In this document: positions 43,468-52,182 of the stretch, piece after piece
How the letters are laid out: the number at the start of each line of letters is the position of its first letter
Numbering within the stretch: the first letter of the stretch is position 1
Assembly: GCA_009911305.1 (NCBI GenBank)
Contig: QXXC01000018.1
Coordinates: 17,435 to 81,434 of the forward strand
Source: Clostridiaceae bacterium
Lineage (GTDB): Bacteria; Bacillota; Clostridia; Lachnospirales; Lachnospiraceae
Reading direction: 5' to 3'
DNA length: 64,000 nt
Position numbers and translations under genes: made by a program
The notes under the pieces: model-generated
Databases searched by the model: none
The model's input: the letters and a program-made list of their open reading frames with translations, nothing else
What the model was told of the DNA's origin: nothing

Positions 43468-44892
43468 TTACACAACCTCCCCTTTCAGTGCATCCTCTAT
43501 CGCATTGGTGACCGCCTCGCTGTAGGTCGGGTGGGCCCTCATGGCCATGGAAAGCTGGCGTGCGGTGAGGCTGTTGGCGATCGCCGTCGCCATCTCCCCA
43601 ATCATATCCGTCGCGCGGTTGCACATGATCTGGGCACCCACCAGGGTATTCGTATACGCCTCGAAGATCAGGCGGATAAAGCCCTCCTGCTTTCTGGTGA
43701 GGATCGCCTTGCCGTTCACGCTCATATCTGCGTGGCCGCATTTGACCTTCATATTGTAAATGCGGGCCTCATCCTCGGTAAAACCCACGGCCGCAATCTC
43801 GGGATCCGTATAAATACATGTGGGCACCACGGGAAGCACCACATACATCCCGTTGGGCACCACGGTGAGCTGCATCGTATGGCCCGCGCCGGCCAGGCGC
43901 TCCACCACATACGCCGCGTGGGCGGCCGCCACATGGGCCAGGCGCATCTTTGACACCGTGTCGCCGATCGCAAATACATTTTCCTGTGTGGTGCGGTATG
44001 TACCCTTGACAAGCGGCCTTCCGTTCTCAAGCTTCACCTCGCAGTCGTCCGCCAGGACACCGGACATATCCGGCCGTCTGCCGACCGCCACGAGGACGCG
44101 GTCCGCCAGCGTCTCCAGCCAGCTTCCGTGCTCCCGGAAGGTCACGGATACCCGGCGGTCTGACCGCTCCTTGACTGCCATCACATCCACGCCGCAGCGG
44201 ACGTCAATCTCTCTGCACCGCAGGCTCTCCTCCAGCTCATCGGAAATCATGGGATCCATGGTCTCCAGGAGCCTCGGGGCGCGCTCAAGCAGCGTCACCT
44301 TTGAGCCCAGGGCGGCAAAAATCGTCGCCACCTCCACGCCGATCACGCCGCCGCCGATCACGACCAGGCGGTCAAAGTTCCACTCATTTTCCCTTAAAAG
44401 CTGCCGGCTCGTCATGACCTGGGGAAGGTCAATCCCCGGAATGTCCGGGATCACCGGCTGCGCGCCCGTAGCCAGAATCACATTCGTCCCCTTCAGGAAA
44501 TGCGTCCCGTCCGCGCAGGAAACCTCGACCACATTTCCCCTGTGAAGCTTCGCCTCGCCCCGGATCAGCTCCACCCGGCTCGAATCAATCAGATCCCGGA
44601 TCATGGAGCGGAATTCCTTTACCGAGGCGTTCTTATACTCCTGCATCCTCTTTAAGTCAAAGCCCACGCGATCCACCGTAATCCCGAACCGGGCCGCCTG
44701 CTTTAAATCCTTATATACAGCCGTTGCCTGCAGCATGGCCTTTGCCGGGATGCAGCCTGTATTGACGCACGCTCCGCCCAGCTCCCCCTTCTCGATCAGA
44801 GCGGTCCTCATGCCAAAGCCCGCCGCCCGGGCCGCTGCCGTATACCCGCCCGGCCCAGCGCCGATTATAATTAAATCATATGGATCCCTCAT
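43468..44892 (-). CDS. lpdA: Dihydrolipoyl dehydrogenase
   Basis: 474 residues. FAD-binding GAGPGGYTAAARAAG, redox disulfide GGACVNTGCIPAKAM, NAD-binding VIGGGVIGVEVATIF and the C-terminal dimer-face His/Glu in AHPTYSEAVTNA. No lipoyl domain is attached. The usual partners (2-oxoacid dehydrogenase or glycine cleavage genes) are not in the window. It is followed without gap by pepP and preceded by asnA. Confidence 0.92.
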   Translation of the reverse strand: MRDPYDLIIIGAGPGGYTAAARAAGFGMRTALIEKGELGGACVNTGCIPAKAMLQATAVYKDLKQAARFGITVDRVGFDLKRMQEYKNASVKEFRSMIRDLIDSSRVELIRGEAKLHRGNVVEVSCADGTHFLKGTNVILATGAQPVIPDIPGIDLPQVMTSRQLLRENEWNFDRLVVIGGGVIGVEVATIFAALGSKVTLLERAPRLLETMDPMISDELEESLRCREIDVRCGVDVMAVKERSDRRVSVTFREHGSWLETLADRVLVAVGRRPDMSGVLADDCEVKLENGRPLVKGTYRTTQENVFAIGDTVSKMRLAHVAAAHAAYVVERLAGAGHTMQLTVVPNGMYVVLPVVPTCIYTDPEIAAVGFTEDEARIYNMKVKCGHADMSVNGKAILTRKQEGFIRLIFEAYTNTLVGAQIMCNRATDMIGEMATAIANSLTARQLSMAMRAHPTYSEAVTNAIEDALKGEVV

Positions 44893-44948
44893 CCTTGTCC
44901 CCCTTCTATCCCCCGGATCTGACCCGGGAGAGCTGCTTTTCGCCGCCC

Positions 44949-45959
44949 TTACAGCAGATGGATATGGCGCGCCTCTGCCTCCGCGCGGATCCCGTCCGGC
45001 CAGATCGAAGCCTGCACCTCGCCGATGTGCGCCTTGCGCAGAAAGAACATACAGATGCGGGACTGCCCGATGCCGCCTCCCACGGTGCAGGGAAGCTCCC
45101 CGTTTAAGAGCGCCTTCTGGAACGGGAGCTCTGCCCTGTCCTCACAGCCGGCCTTTTTGAGCTGGCTTTTCAGCGACTCCTCATCCACGCGGATACCCAT
45201 GGACGAGAGCTCCAGCGCAATGTCCAGAACGGGATAATAGACGATGATATCGCCGTTTAAGCTCCAGTCGTCATAATCCGGCGCGCGGCCGTCGTGCTTT
45301 TCCCCGGATTGAAGCACATCGCCGATCTGCTCGATAAACACCGCCCCGTGGAGCTTTGCCGCCCTGTACTCCCTCTCCTTTGGCGTGCAGTCCGGGTAGC
45401 GGTCCTCCAGCTCCTGCGTGGTGATAAACTCAATGTGATCCGGCAGGCAGCGCCCTATGTACTCATATTCATACGCCATATAATCCTCTGTCACCTTAAG
45501 GGCCTTGTACACGGCCTTCACAATCAGCTCCAGTGTCCCGCGGTTTCGCTCTTCTCTGGTGATCACCTTCTCCCAGTCCCACTGATCTACATAGATAGAA
45601 TGGATATTGTCCGTATCCTCATCCCTCCGGATCGCGCTCATATCCGTATAGAGCCCTTCGCCGGGCGCAAAGCCGTACTCCTTGAGCGCCTTTCTCTTCC
45701 ATTTTGCCAGGGAGTGCACGATCTCCGCCTCGCGGTCCCCCTGCTCCCGGATGCCGAACTTCACCGGGCGCTCCACACCGTTTAAATTATCATTCAGCCC
45801 CGTCTCCGGAAGGACGATCAGCGGCGCGGAAACACGCGTCAAATGAAGCTGCTTTGCCAGCTCCCGCTGGAAAAAATCCTTGATAATCTTGATTGCAATC
45901 TGCGTTTCCTTTAAATCAATCGCCGGCTCATAACCGTCCGGCAGCATAAGATGCTCCAT
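44949..45959 (-). CDS. asnA: Aspartate-ammonia ligase (asparagine synthetase A)
   Basis: 336 residues from ATG at 45959 (MEHLMLPDGYEPAIDL); a GTG three codons earlier (45968) is possible. Makes asparagine from aspartate, ammonia and ATP. Motifs: VSAPLIVLPETGLNDNLNG, VERPVKFGI, YVDQWDWEKVI and GGGIGQSRICMFFL. Class II aminoacyl-tRNA-synthetase-like fold. First of the asnA-lpd-pepP group. Confidence 0.94.
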   Translation of the reverse strand: MEHLMLPDGYEPAIDLKETQIAIKIIKDFFQRELAKQLHLTRVSAPLIVLPETGLNDNLNGVERPVKFGIREQGDREAEIVHSLAKWKRKALKEYGFAPGEGLYTDMSAIRRDEDTDNIHSIYVDQWDWEKVITREERNRGTLELIVKAVYKALKVTEDYMAYEYEYIGRCLPDHIEFITTQELEDRYPDCTPKEREYRAAKLHGAVFIEQIGDVLQSGEKHDGRAPDYDDWSLNGDIIVYYPVLDIALELSSMGIRVDEESLKSQLKKAGCEDRAELPFQKALLNGELPCTVGGGIGQSRICMFFLRKAHIGEVQASIWPDGIRAEAEARHIHLL

Positions 45960-46083
45960 CCTTTTCACACTCTTTCTTTAAAAATATCGTTCAAATTACC
46001 GTTCATTCACAGCGGCGCGGCTCTTTTATGGCCACGATATGCCCTGTCGAGATTATAACACAATTTTAATGGATTGCAACCCC

Positions 46084-47106
46084 TTAAGAAGCCCCGCTGC
46101 CTGTAACCTCCTCATCCGTGTCCCGCATATCCTCCGGGATGTTGGCGATATAGCAGCCCAGCTTCACTTCCCTCAGCGCCGCCCGTTCCCCGGACAGCAG
46201 TTCCAGCAGCATCTGAACCGAAATCTCACCGGCCTTCTCATAGGAATAATGAACCGTGAGCAGGGGGGGAGCCGTCACCCGCGCGAGCTCTGAATCGCCG
46301 TGCCCGGCCACGATGATCTGATCCGGGACCCGGATATGGCGCTCGCGGAGATACTGCATGCAGCCCGCGGCCATGGTATCTGTCGCACAGATAATGCCGT
46401 CCAGATCCGCACAGCGCCCCAGCAGTTCCCCTGTCTTTTCGTATCCGGAGGCAAAGGAAAACGCCGCTGTCACCATGTTGTCCGTCAGTTCCCTGCGGTC
46501 CATGTCGCACACGGCGTCCCGAAAGCCCCGGCAGCGCTCCGCCCCGGCAGCCTGGTCTTCCTGGATTGCGCTGATATAGCCCAGCCTCCTCCTCCCATGC
46601 TCCAGCAGAAATTTGGTCAGATCATAGCAGGCATGGTAATCATCATGGTATACACAGCAGGAGCCGCCGAGCTGCTGGCCTACGATCACAGCCGGGACAG
46701 GCAGCTTTTTTAAGACACGCCTGTGCTGCGCAGTCAGGATCGTCGCCATGAAAATCACGCCGTCCACCTGCTTTTCATGGAAGGCCTGCAGATATTCCAG
46801 CTCCTTCTTCGGATCATTCTGCGTGACTGCCAGAAGCATCTGGTAGCCGTTATCATTCAGGACGGCGAGCAGGCCTTCCACCATCCTGCCAATGGACGCG
46901 GAAGCCACCTTGGGCGCAATGACGCCGACCATCTTCGTCTTTTTGGTCCTCAGCGTCTGTGCCTGGACCGACGGGCGGTATCCTGTCCGTTCCACCACCC
47001 TGCGGATCGCCTCGCTCTTTTCCTCTGAAATGTACCCATGGTTGAAATAACGTGAAACGGCCGCCCTGGACACACCCGCCAATTCTGCGATCTCTGCTAT
47101 ATTCAT
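46084..47106 (-). CDS. LacI-family transcriptional regulator
   Basis: 340 residues from ATG at 47106 (MNIAEIAELAGVSRAAVSRY), with AAAGGAG eight bases upstream. The N-terminal helix-turn-helix and hinge are followed by a sugar-binding-type domain (VGVIAPKVASASIGRMVEGL, GIICATDTMAAGCMQY). The HTH resembles sucrose or fructoside repressors, but no sugar genes adjoin it, so the ligand is unknown. Its promoter is at 47148-47176. Confidence 0.9.
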   Translation of the reverse strand: MNIAEIAELAGVSRAAVSRYFNHGYISEEKSEAIRRVVERTGYRPSVQAQTLRTKKTKMVGVIAPKVASASIGRMVEGLLAVLNDNGYQMLLAVTQNDPKKELEYLQAFHEKQVDGVIFMATILTAQHRRVLKKLPVPAVIVGQQLGGSCCVYHDDYHACYDLTKFLLEHGRRRLGYISAIQEDQAAGAERCRGFRDAVCDMDRRELTDNMVTAAFSFASGYEKTGELLGRCADLDGIICATDTMAAGCMQYLRERHIRVPDQIIVAGHGDSELARVTAPPLLTVHYSYEKAGEISVQMLLELLSGERAALREVKLGCYIANIPEDMRDTDEEVTGSGAS

Positions 47107-47147
47107 GCGTAGTTCTCCTTTAAAAGCCTTATTGAAATCCATCTCAC

Positions 47148-47176
47148 ATTATAGCACATGGACGCGGTATTTGAAA
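47148..47176 (-). promoter_or_regulatory. Promoter of the LacI-family gene
   Basis: TTTCAA (47171-47176), 17 bp, TATAAT (47148-47153) on the minus strand. A tract TTTCACACAATGAAA just upstream could be part of an operator. Confidence 0.6.
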
Positions 47177-47218
47177 TGTTTTTTTCATTGTGTGAAATAG
47201 GCTTGCTGTAGTATCAGG

Positions 47219-48226
47219 CTATGGCCTGCTTCTCCACCATGCCTTCCAATGAGAACAGTCTAAAAATAACATTATAGTCCAACTGCAAAAATCCAATAAT
47301 TTTTGCCTTAATCCTTTATATTGCCCTTTTACTATTTGATTTTTTGTTAATATAATATTTTTCTTTACTTTCCCATTATGTCCCTCTGAATTCTTTAATG
47401 CAAATAATTTTCCAAAATGTTGATATCTAAACAGCTCTTTTGCACAATTAATCACGCCGTCACCATGATTCATTTCATCTTCATTCCCTTTAAAAAACAT
47501 ATCGCTGGTATACTCATGCTGCTGTAAAGGAACAAATTGATATCCATACCATATTTCATCTAATTTGTATCTTTTCCATGCATAATATTTGCTTCCTGCC
47601 GCATCATTGCCGCTTAACACAAAATTCAATTCATACTTTCTCTTTAAAATTTCACCAGTTTCTTTTTCCTTTTTTATTAATTTATAAAGTTTTTTGCTTT
47701 CTTTTTTGCTGAGCTGCGCATACCGAACCCCTCGCGCCAGTTTTAAATTTATAACATTTTCATCTTCAGACTGCCATACAACCCGCAACGCATTTACGCC
47801 ATCCAGATGCGCTTCGCGTGTAGTCAGAAAAATGCGTATGTTTATTTCATATAAAAATCTTCCTTCGGGCAGCATAATCCAATAACAGAATTTATATTTT
47901 TTTGATTTGTTATTATAAGTGACATAATCAGAAATAATAATTGGATTTAAAGGGTTCAAGAACTTTATTAACACAGACGATACAACGATAACATTAAATA
48001 AATTGCTTATTAAGGTTTCTAAGATGCTACAAAAAGATACCTCTTCTATAAAATCACCTGCTACCCCCAAAAAAACTTTCATACTATAATCTATCGGGTT
48101 TTTTATATGTAAAAAATAATAAAACAGAGCAAACATCAAAATTACGCCAAAGGAAATAACCATATAATAAATAACATATTCAACAACTGTATGGATTCTT
48201 TTGCAAATCTGTTTGATAGGTTTCAC
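47219..48226 (-). CDS. Inward-rectifier potassium channel (KirBac)-like protein with altered filter
   Basis: 335 residues from GTG at 48226, with GGGAG six bases upstream. Two helices (about 12-38 and 72-92) surround a short pore-like segment, DYSMKVFLGVAGDFIEEV, where the channel filter TVGYGD would lie. After the second helix (LFNVIVVSSVLIKFLNPLNP) comes an IRK-type beta domain: IIISDYVTYNNK, LYEINIRIFLTTRE and YKLDEIWYGYQFVPL, which match KirBac patterns such as ISDFEGKP and YSCDEIIWGGHFV. The filter lacks the TxGYG potassium signature. AT-rich compared with its left neighbour; the last codons are GC-rich, so the 3' end may be a fusion point. Family call is by eye. Confidence 0.55.
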   Translation of the reverse strand: MKPIKQICKRIHTVVEYVIYYMVISFGVILMFALFYYFLHIKNPIDYSMKVFLGVAGDFIEEVSFCSILETLISNLFNVIVVSSVLIKFLNPLNPIIISDYVTYNNKSKKYKFCYWIMLPEGRFLYEINIRIFLTTREAHLDGVNALRVVWQSEDENVINLKLARGVRYAQLSKKESKKLYKLIKKEKETGEILKRKYELNFVLSGNDAAGSKYYAWKRYKLDEIWYGYQFVPLQQHEYTSDMFFKGNEDEMNHGDGVINCAKELFRYQHFGKLFALKNSEGHNGKVKKNIILTKNQIVKGQYKGLRQKLLDFCSWTIMLFLDCSHWKAWWRSRP

Positions 48227-48331
48227 AATTTTCTCCCTTGTACCTTACTAATCATAGTATCGCTCTTTTTTCTATTATATCAGATAAAAACGGGAATGAC
48301 TATTAAAAGTTCTCTATAATACCAGAGCGTG

Positions 48332-48535
48332 TCATGTTACCGTCACATCCGTCAGATCATCAGACAACTCAGGGAAACGATCGCACAGCGACTGCAGATA
48401 ATCACCGCCAAAAACATACCTCTGACGGAACAGAGCAAGCACATACTCTTTATGACGATTATACAAAAGCTCCGTCTGAAAAACTTCTAATGAACTCTGA
48501 AACAGCGCAGAAGGATTCCGCTCACTTGGATTCAC
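48332..48535 (-). CDS. Small hypothetical protein (67 residues)
   Basis: GTG at 48535 directly behind AAGGAG; ends DDLTDVTVT. No family recognised. It follows the broken metal-binding-protein gene and may be a remnant. Low confidence that it is expressed. Confidence 0.3.
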   Translation of the reverse strand: MNPSERNPSALFQSSLEVFQTELLYNRHKEYVLALFRQRYVFGGDYLQSLCDRFPELSDDLTDVTVT

Positions 48536-48539
48536 CTCC

Positions 48540-48779
48540 TTACTTCAACGCTTCCCGCAGAATATCCAGATTCCTTTCCATGACAGAGAGGCAAGCGGCC
48601 CCGCCCGAAACATCCTCAGAGGTTGTGGACTGCATGGAATCCAGCGCAAGTATCTTCTGGTCTTTTCTCTGCGTATTCCGGACGATAGCCTGCGCAATTT
48701 TCTGGTCTGATTTTTCTATGGTCAGTACATTAGAAAGGCCGAGCTCATCAACCTTACTTGACAACAGGATTACAATATG
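48540..48779 (-). pseudogene. C-terminal fragment of a metal-ABC-transporter substrate-binding protein
   Basis: About 80 codons. The product (SSKVDELGLSNVLTIEKSDQ, ILALDSMQSTTSEDV, SVMERNLDILREALK) matches the C-terminus of ZnuA/AdcA-like zinc or manganese binding proteins. An in-frame TAA at 48780-48782 and the blaI promoter region replace the rest. A truncated leftover of an island insertion or deletion. Confidence 0.7.
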
Positions 48780-48786
48780 TTATCTT
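48758..48786 (+). promoter_or_regulatory. blaI-blaR1 promoter
   Basis: TTGACA at 48758-48763, 17-bp spacer, TATCTT at 48781-48786, reading toward blaI. Confidence 0.6.
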
Positions 48787-48789
48787 GTA
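48771..48789 (+). promoter_or_regulatory. BlaI/MecI-type operator
   Basis: TACAA (48771-48775) and TTGTA (48785-48789) form a dyad with a nine-base centre, overlapping the -10 box. TACA...TGTA dyads are the known BlaI/MecI target type, so the operon should repress itself. Confidence 0.6.
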
Positions 48790-48828
48790 GGCAGAAGATA
48801 AGCTATGATTTAAATTGGGAGGATAAAA

Positions 48829-49206
48829 ATGCAACAAATATCAGACTATGAACTAGAGCTAATGAAGATTATTTGGGCGAATGGCGGTACTGCTTTATAT
48901 GCAGAAATTGTAAAGGCATTAGAGGAAAAGGGAACATCGTGGACAAAAAATACGATTATAACTCTTTTGTCACGTTTGACCAACAAGGGTTTTTTGAGAA
49001 CCCAAAAAACAGGTTTTCGTAATAATTATATTTCTATTATTCCGGAAACGAACTATCAGGAAGCGCAGACAAAAGTTTTACTAAATAAACTTTATGAAGG
49101 AAATGCAAAGGGGCTTGTAGCTACCCTCATTCAAAAGGATTTACTTTCACCGGAGGATTATGAGGACTTGAAAACACATTGGAAAGGCAGGGGAAATGGT
49201 AAATGA
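48829..49206 (+). CDS. blaI: BlaI/MecI/CopY-family repressor
   Basis: 125 residues; ATG at 48829 with GGGAGG. Winged helix with SDYELELMKIIWANGGTALY, WTKNTIITLLSRLTNKGFL; this family represses beta-lactam or stress genes and is removed by proteolysis via its BlaR1 partner. Overlaps blaR1 by four bases (ATGA). Confidence 0.93.
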   Translation: MQQISDYELELMKIIWANGGTALYAEIVKALEEKGTSWTKNTIITLLSRLTNKGFLRTQKTGFRNNYISIIPETNYQEAQTKVLLNKLYEGNAKGLVATLIQKDLLSPEDYEDLKTHWKGRGNGK

Positions 49207-50921
49207 GCGGGACGTTAAAGGTTGTCTTGTCACTTTCTTTTTCAGGTTCATTACTAATATTAATTCTCTGCCTAATCCGTCCGCTGTTTAAGGCGTGGCA
49301 AAGCAAATGTTGGCGATATTATATTTGGTTAGTGGTGGTGGCTCGTCTGCTTTTACCATTTGCACCAGAAGAAAATCTAATGAAAATACTTTTTCGGGAA
49401 ATCGACGAGATAATTGAACAAATAGAAGTTGTCCTGCCTTCTGAACAAGCGGTTGTGTCCACACCGGAGATGTACCAAAGCGAAAACGCAGAAACTGAAC
49501 AGTTAGAGTCATTAACCTCCGCAAAAAATCCGGTGCAGAATATTTTTGTGGTTCTTTCAGAAAACATTTGTCTTGTTTGGCTGACTGTGGCGTTCATTTT
49601 ATTCATTCGCAAAATAACAATTTATCAAAGCTTTACAAAATATATTCGGGCTGGCTGTATAGAGGTGGTAGATATAGGCTTATTAGAGTGGTTAGGAAAT
49701 TTGGCGGAGCAAAACAATACAAAAACTATGGTAGAGCTATATACAAACAGTCTTATTTCTTCACCATTGTTAATTGGTTTTTTTAAGCCATGTATTGTGC
49801 TCCCCCTTGATAATCCTTCACCTGCCGATTTTGAATATACAATCCGGCATGAATTGACGCATTACAAACGACGGGATATGTTTTATAAATGGCTGGTACA
49901 GTTTGCTATTTGTGTACATTGGTTTAACCCGCTGATTTATTGGATGGGACGGGAAATTAATCGAGACTGTGAGCTCTCATGTGATGAAGCTATAATAAGG
50001 GGGCTTGATCCATATGGACGAAAAGCTTATGGTGATACATTATTAAACGCTATGGCAACCGGAGGTAATTATAAAAATTCACTTGCTTCAGTAACACTAA
50101 ACGAAAGTAAAGAATTATTAAAAGAAAGGTTGGATGCTATTATGAATTTTAAAAAGCAATCAAAAAAGATAAAAATATTATTATTTTTATTTACACTTAC
50201 ATTTTGCCTTGGCGGGTTATTTTCCGGCGTTTACGCTGCTGTTCCCAATCAGTTACAAGATAATACGCTGGGACAGGATTCAGCCTCATTGAACACAGAG
50301 GATATCGTTCTATATTTGACGAGTAATGGACAAAACGCTATTACAAAATCGGGCTTTTTTGAGGCAAATGACAATCAGACTTTAACTCTCACTATTCAGT
50401 CTGACATCAAGGGGGGTTCCGTAGACTTATTTTTCTTTTCACCCGGCTATAGAGAGCAGCATATTACGATTCATGGTTCTAACGAAATAAAAACGATTGC
50501 ACTTTCAAATGGTAGATGGGCTTATAATTGTACCGGATTTTTTGAGAGTGGAAATATTACCATCACAGGCACAGTTCCTCAAAATCCTGACACGACTGAT
50601 AGCCTCAACGAAACAGGAACGGAGGAGGAGGAAGCTATCGTCTTAAACTTGGCTAGCAATGGGCAAAACAGTATAACTCGGTCGGGCAATTTTGAGGCTA
50701 AAGATAATCAGATATTAACGCTCACTATTCAGTCTAATATAAAGGGCGGTTCCGTAGATTTATTTTTCTTTTCACCTGACAACAAAGAACAACGTATTAA
50801 TATTAGCAGCTCTAATGAGACAAAAACGATTAAACTTTCATCTGGCAAGTGGGCCTATAATTGTACTGGTTTTTTTGAGAGTGGAGACATTACAATTATT
50901 GGGGAAAAACAAAATGAGTAG
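49203..50921 (+). CDS. blaR1: BlaR1-like M56 metallopeptidase with duplicated novel C-terminal domain
   Basis: 572 residues. Several N-terminal helices, then the M56 zinc site RHELTHYKRRDMFYKW and NRDCELSCDEAIIRGLDPYG. A helix at about 320-342 leads outside. Instead of the penicillin-binding domain of true BlaR1, the C-terminus has two copies (about 362-460 and 475-570) of an unknown domain: both contain SNGQN, LTLTIQS, KGGSVDLFFFSP and WAYNCTGFFESG. The protein probably senses something other than beta-lactams. Partner of the BlaI repressor encoded just upstream; no regulated beta-lactamase is in view. Confidence 0.88.
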   Translation: MSGTLKVVLSLSFSGSLLILILCLIRPLFKAWQSKCWRYYIWLVVVARLLLPFAPEENLMKILFREIDEIIEQIEVVLPSEQAVVSTPEMYQSENAETEQLESLTSAKNPVQNIFVVLSENICLVWLTVAFILFIRKITIYQSFTKYIRAGCIEVVDIGLLEWLGNLAEQNNTKTMVELYTNSLISSPLLIGFFKPCIVLPLDNPSPADFEYTIRHELTHYKRRDMFYKWLVQFAICVHWFNPLIYWMGREINRDCELSCDEAIIRGLDPYGRKAYGDTLLNAMATGGNYKNSLASVTLNESKELLKERLDAIMNFKKQSKKIKILLFLFTLTFCLGGLFSGVYAAVPNQLQDNTLGQDSASLNTEDIVLYLTSNGQNAITKSGFFEANDNQTLTLTIQSDIKGGSVDLFFFSPGYREQHITIHGSNEIKTIALSNGRWAYNCTGFFESGNITITGTVPQNPDTTDSLNETGTEEEEAIVLNLASNGQNSITRSGNFEAKDNQILTLTIQSNIKGGSVDLFFFSPDNKEQRINISSSNETKTIKLSSGKWAYNCTGFFESGDITIIGEKQNE

Positions 50922-51288
50922 CCACAGTGCATGAAGGAATTTTCAAGAAGGACTGCTAAACAAAACGAAGATATTACGTTGGGCCAACTTGGCCCAACGT
51001 CCGTAAAATCCCTGCCGCGTCAACGGCGAAAGAAAAAAAGAAAACAGCAGATAGTGTGTACCTCGACTACGGAAGCACGGTGTGTGACAACAGACTATAT
51101 TTCTATTACGAGTATGAAAAGTTAAATCTCAACTTTTGATACCACTATCGGAGGTAAGTCTATGAGTTCAGAAACAACCATGGTGGCTGAGCAATACCGC
51201 CTCCAGCTCATCCATCTTCCTGTAGATGCTGTACGCCTGCCCCGCCGCATATGGTGGTGAGCGATCTGCGGCGGTTAGCTTTTGTGCA
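50922..51288. other. Gap with a 25-bp perfect palindrome and scraps
   Basis: ACGTTGGGCCAA (50976-50987) and TTGGCCCAACGT (50989-51000) flank one C. No T-run follows, so a hairpin at the 3' end of the blaR1 message or a protein-binding site are both possible. A 64-codon ORF at 50931-51125 across it has no recognised features. The IS66-like scrap is listed separately. Confidence 0.5.
51162..51260 (+). pseudogene. Possible IS66 orfA N-terminal scrap
   Basis: ATG at 51162 with GGAGG seven bases upstream; the peptide starts MSSETTMVAEQYRLQ, like the start of IS66-type accessory proteins, then diverges and stops after 32 codons. The match is short, so the call is weak. Confidence 0.3.
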
Positions 51289-52170
51289 TTACCCTAAAGA
51301 TTTCAGGCTCCTGCGGTACTGTACCATCTCCTCCTCGCTTACGGTATCTATAATATGCTGCAATTCACTGACCACAAAATCCCTCTCCTTCGGCAGATAG
51401 GCAGTAACCGGGTAAAAGTTTGAACTGGAATTGGCAAAAAGGTGTGTCCGTATCTGCAAATTTTTGATAAACACCTGCAGTTCCTCCAGGCGCTCTTTCT
51501 CCCCGGCAGGTACAAACTGCCCCTCCTGCTCCATGCGGTACAGCTCCGTATCCGGGAACAGCGTGAGGGAATCCACGGAAATAAAATATGGGTTTAGCCG
51601 GCTGAACAGCTCTGCGCTGTTCACCGCATTCTGGTATCCCCTGCCCTTCCCCGCAAGCCCGGTCATGTAGACAACATAGTATTCAATCCCTGCCTCGTCC
51701 AGCTTCCGGCACTGCTCCAGGATGTCAGCCGCCGTATATCCCTTGCCCGCCAGGGCAAGCGCGGCATCATCACCGCTCTCCGTCCCGATGGTCAGCCCGT
51801 TTATCCCCATTGCCCGGAGTTTCTTAAGCTGCCACGCCTCCTTGCCCTTAATATCCCTGATGCCCGCGAACATAGCCATCGTCTGGCATTTAATGAGGTA
51901 ATCCCGAACCGTAAGCGCACGAAGTTTCAGGTTCTCGTAGTTCATGGCAAACGGATTCGCTCCTGTCCAGAAGATGCGCCTCGCATAAGGCTGGCAGCTT
52001 TTGATTTCCGCAAGGTCTTCCTCAAACTCATCCATCGGGGACATACGGAAACACTCCTCTTTGTAAAGGCTGCAGAAACGGCATTTCCCATACGTACAGC
52101 CGGAGGCTGCCTGTATAATGACGGAATGTGCCTCATAGGGCGGCCTCCACGTCCTTCCCGTAAAATGCAA
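51289..52170 (-). CDS. Radical SAM protein, copy 2 of a tandem pair
   Basis: About 293 residues. I take TTG at 52170 as the start: AGGAGG lies eight bases upstream and the protein then begins (M)HFTGRTWRPPYEA, aligning with the first residues of its paralogue. The iron-sulfur cysteines are GCTYGKCRFCSLY, a CX4CX2C spacing. Also WTGANPFAMNYENLK and GINGLTIGTESGDDAALA. It belongs to the group with CTYN.C.FC-type motifs; substrate unknown. Directly follows the paralogue at 52183-53085. Confidence 0.8.
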   Translation of the reverse strand: MHFTGRTWRPPYEAHSVIIQAASGCTYGKCRFCSLYKEECFRMSPMDEFEEDLAEIKSCQPYARRIFWTGANPFAMNYENLKLRALTVRDYLIKCQTMAMFAGIRDIKGKEAWQLKKLRAMGINGLTIGTESGDDAALALAGKGYTAADILEQCRKLDEAGIEYYVVYMTGLAGKGRGYQNAVNSAELFSRLNPYFISVDSLTLFPDTELYRMEQEGQFVPAGEKERLEELQVFIKNLQIRTHLFANSSSNFYPVTAYLPKERDFVVSELQHIIDTVSEEEMVQYRRSLKSLG

Positions 52171-52182
52171 CTTGATCACCTC

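Noticed and set aside
43820..44545. 241-codon plus-strand ORF
   Set aside because: Antisense of dihydrolipoyl dehydrogenase; Ser/Thr-rich with no recognisable domain.
50931..51125. 64-codon ORF after blaR1
   Set aside because: Spans the 25-bp palindrome, highly basic without domain features, poor ribosome site.
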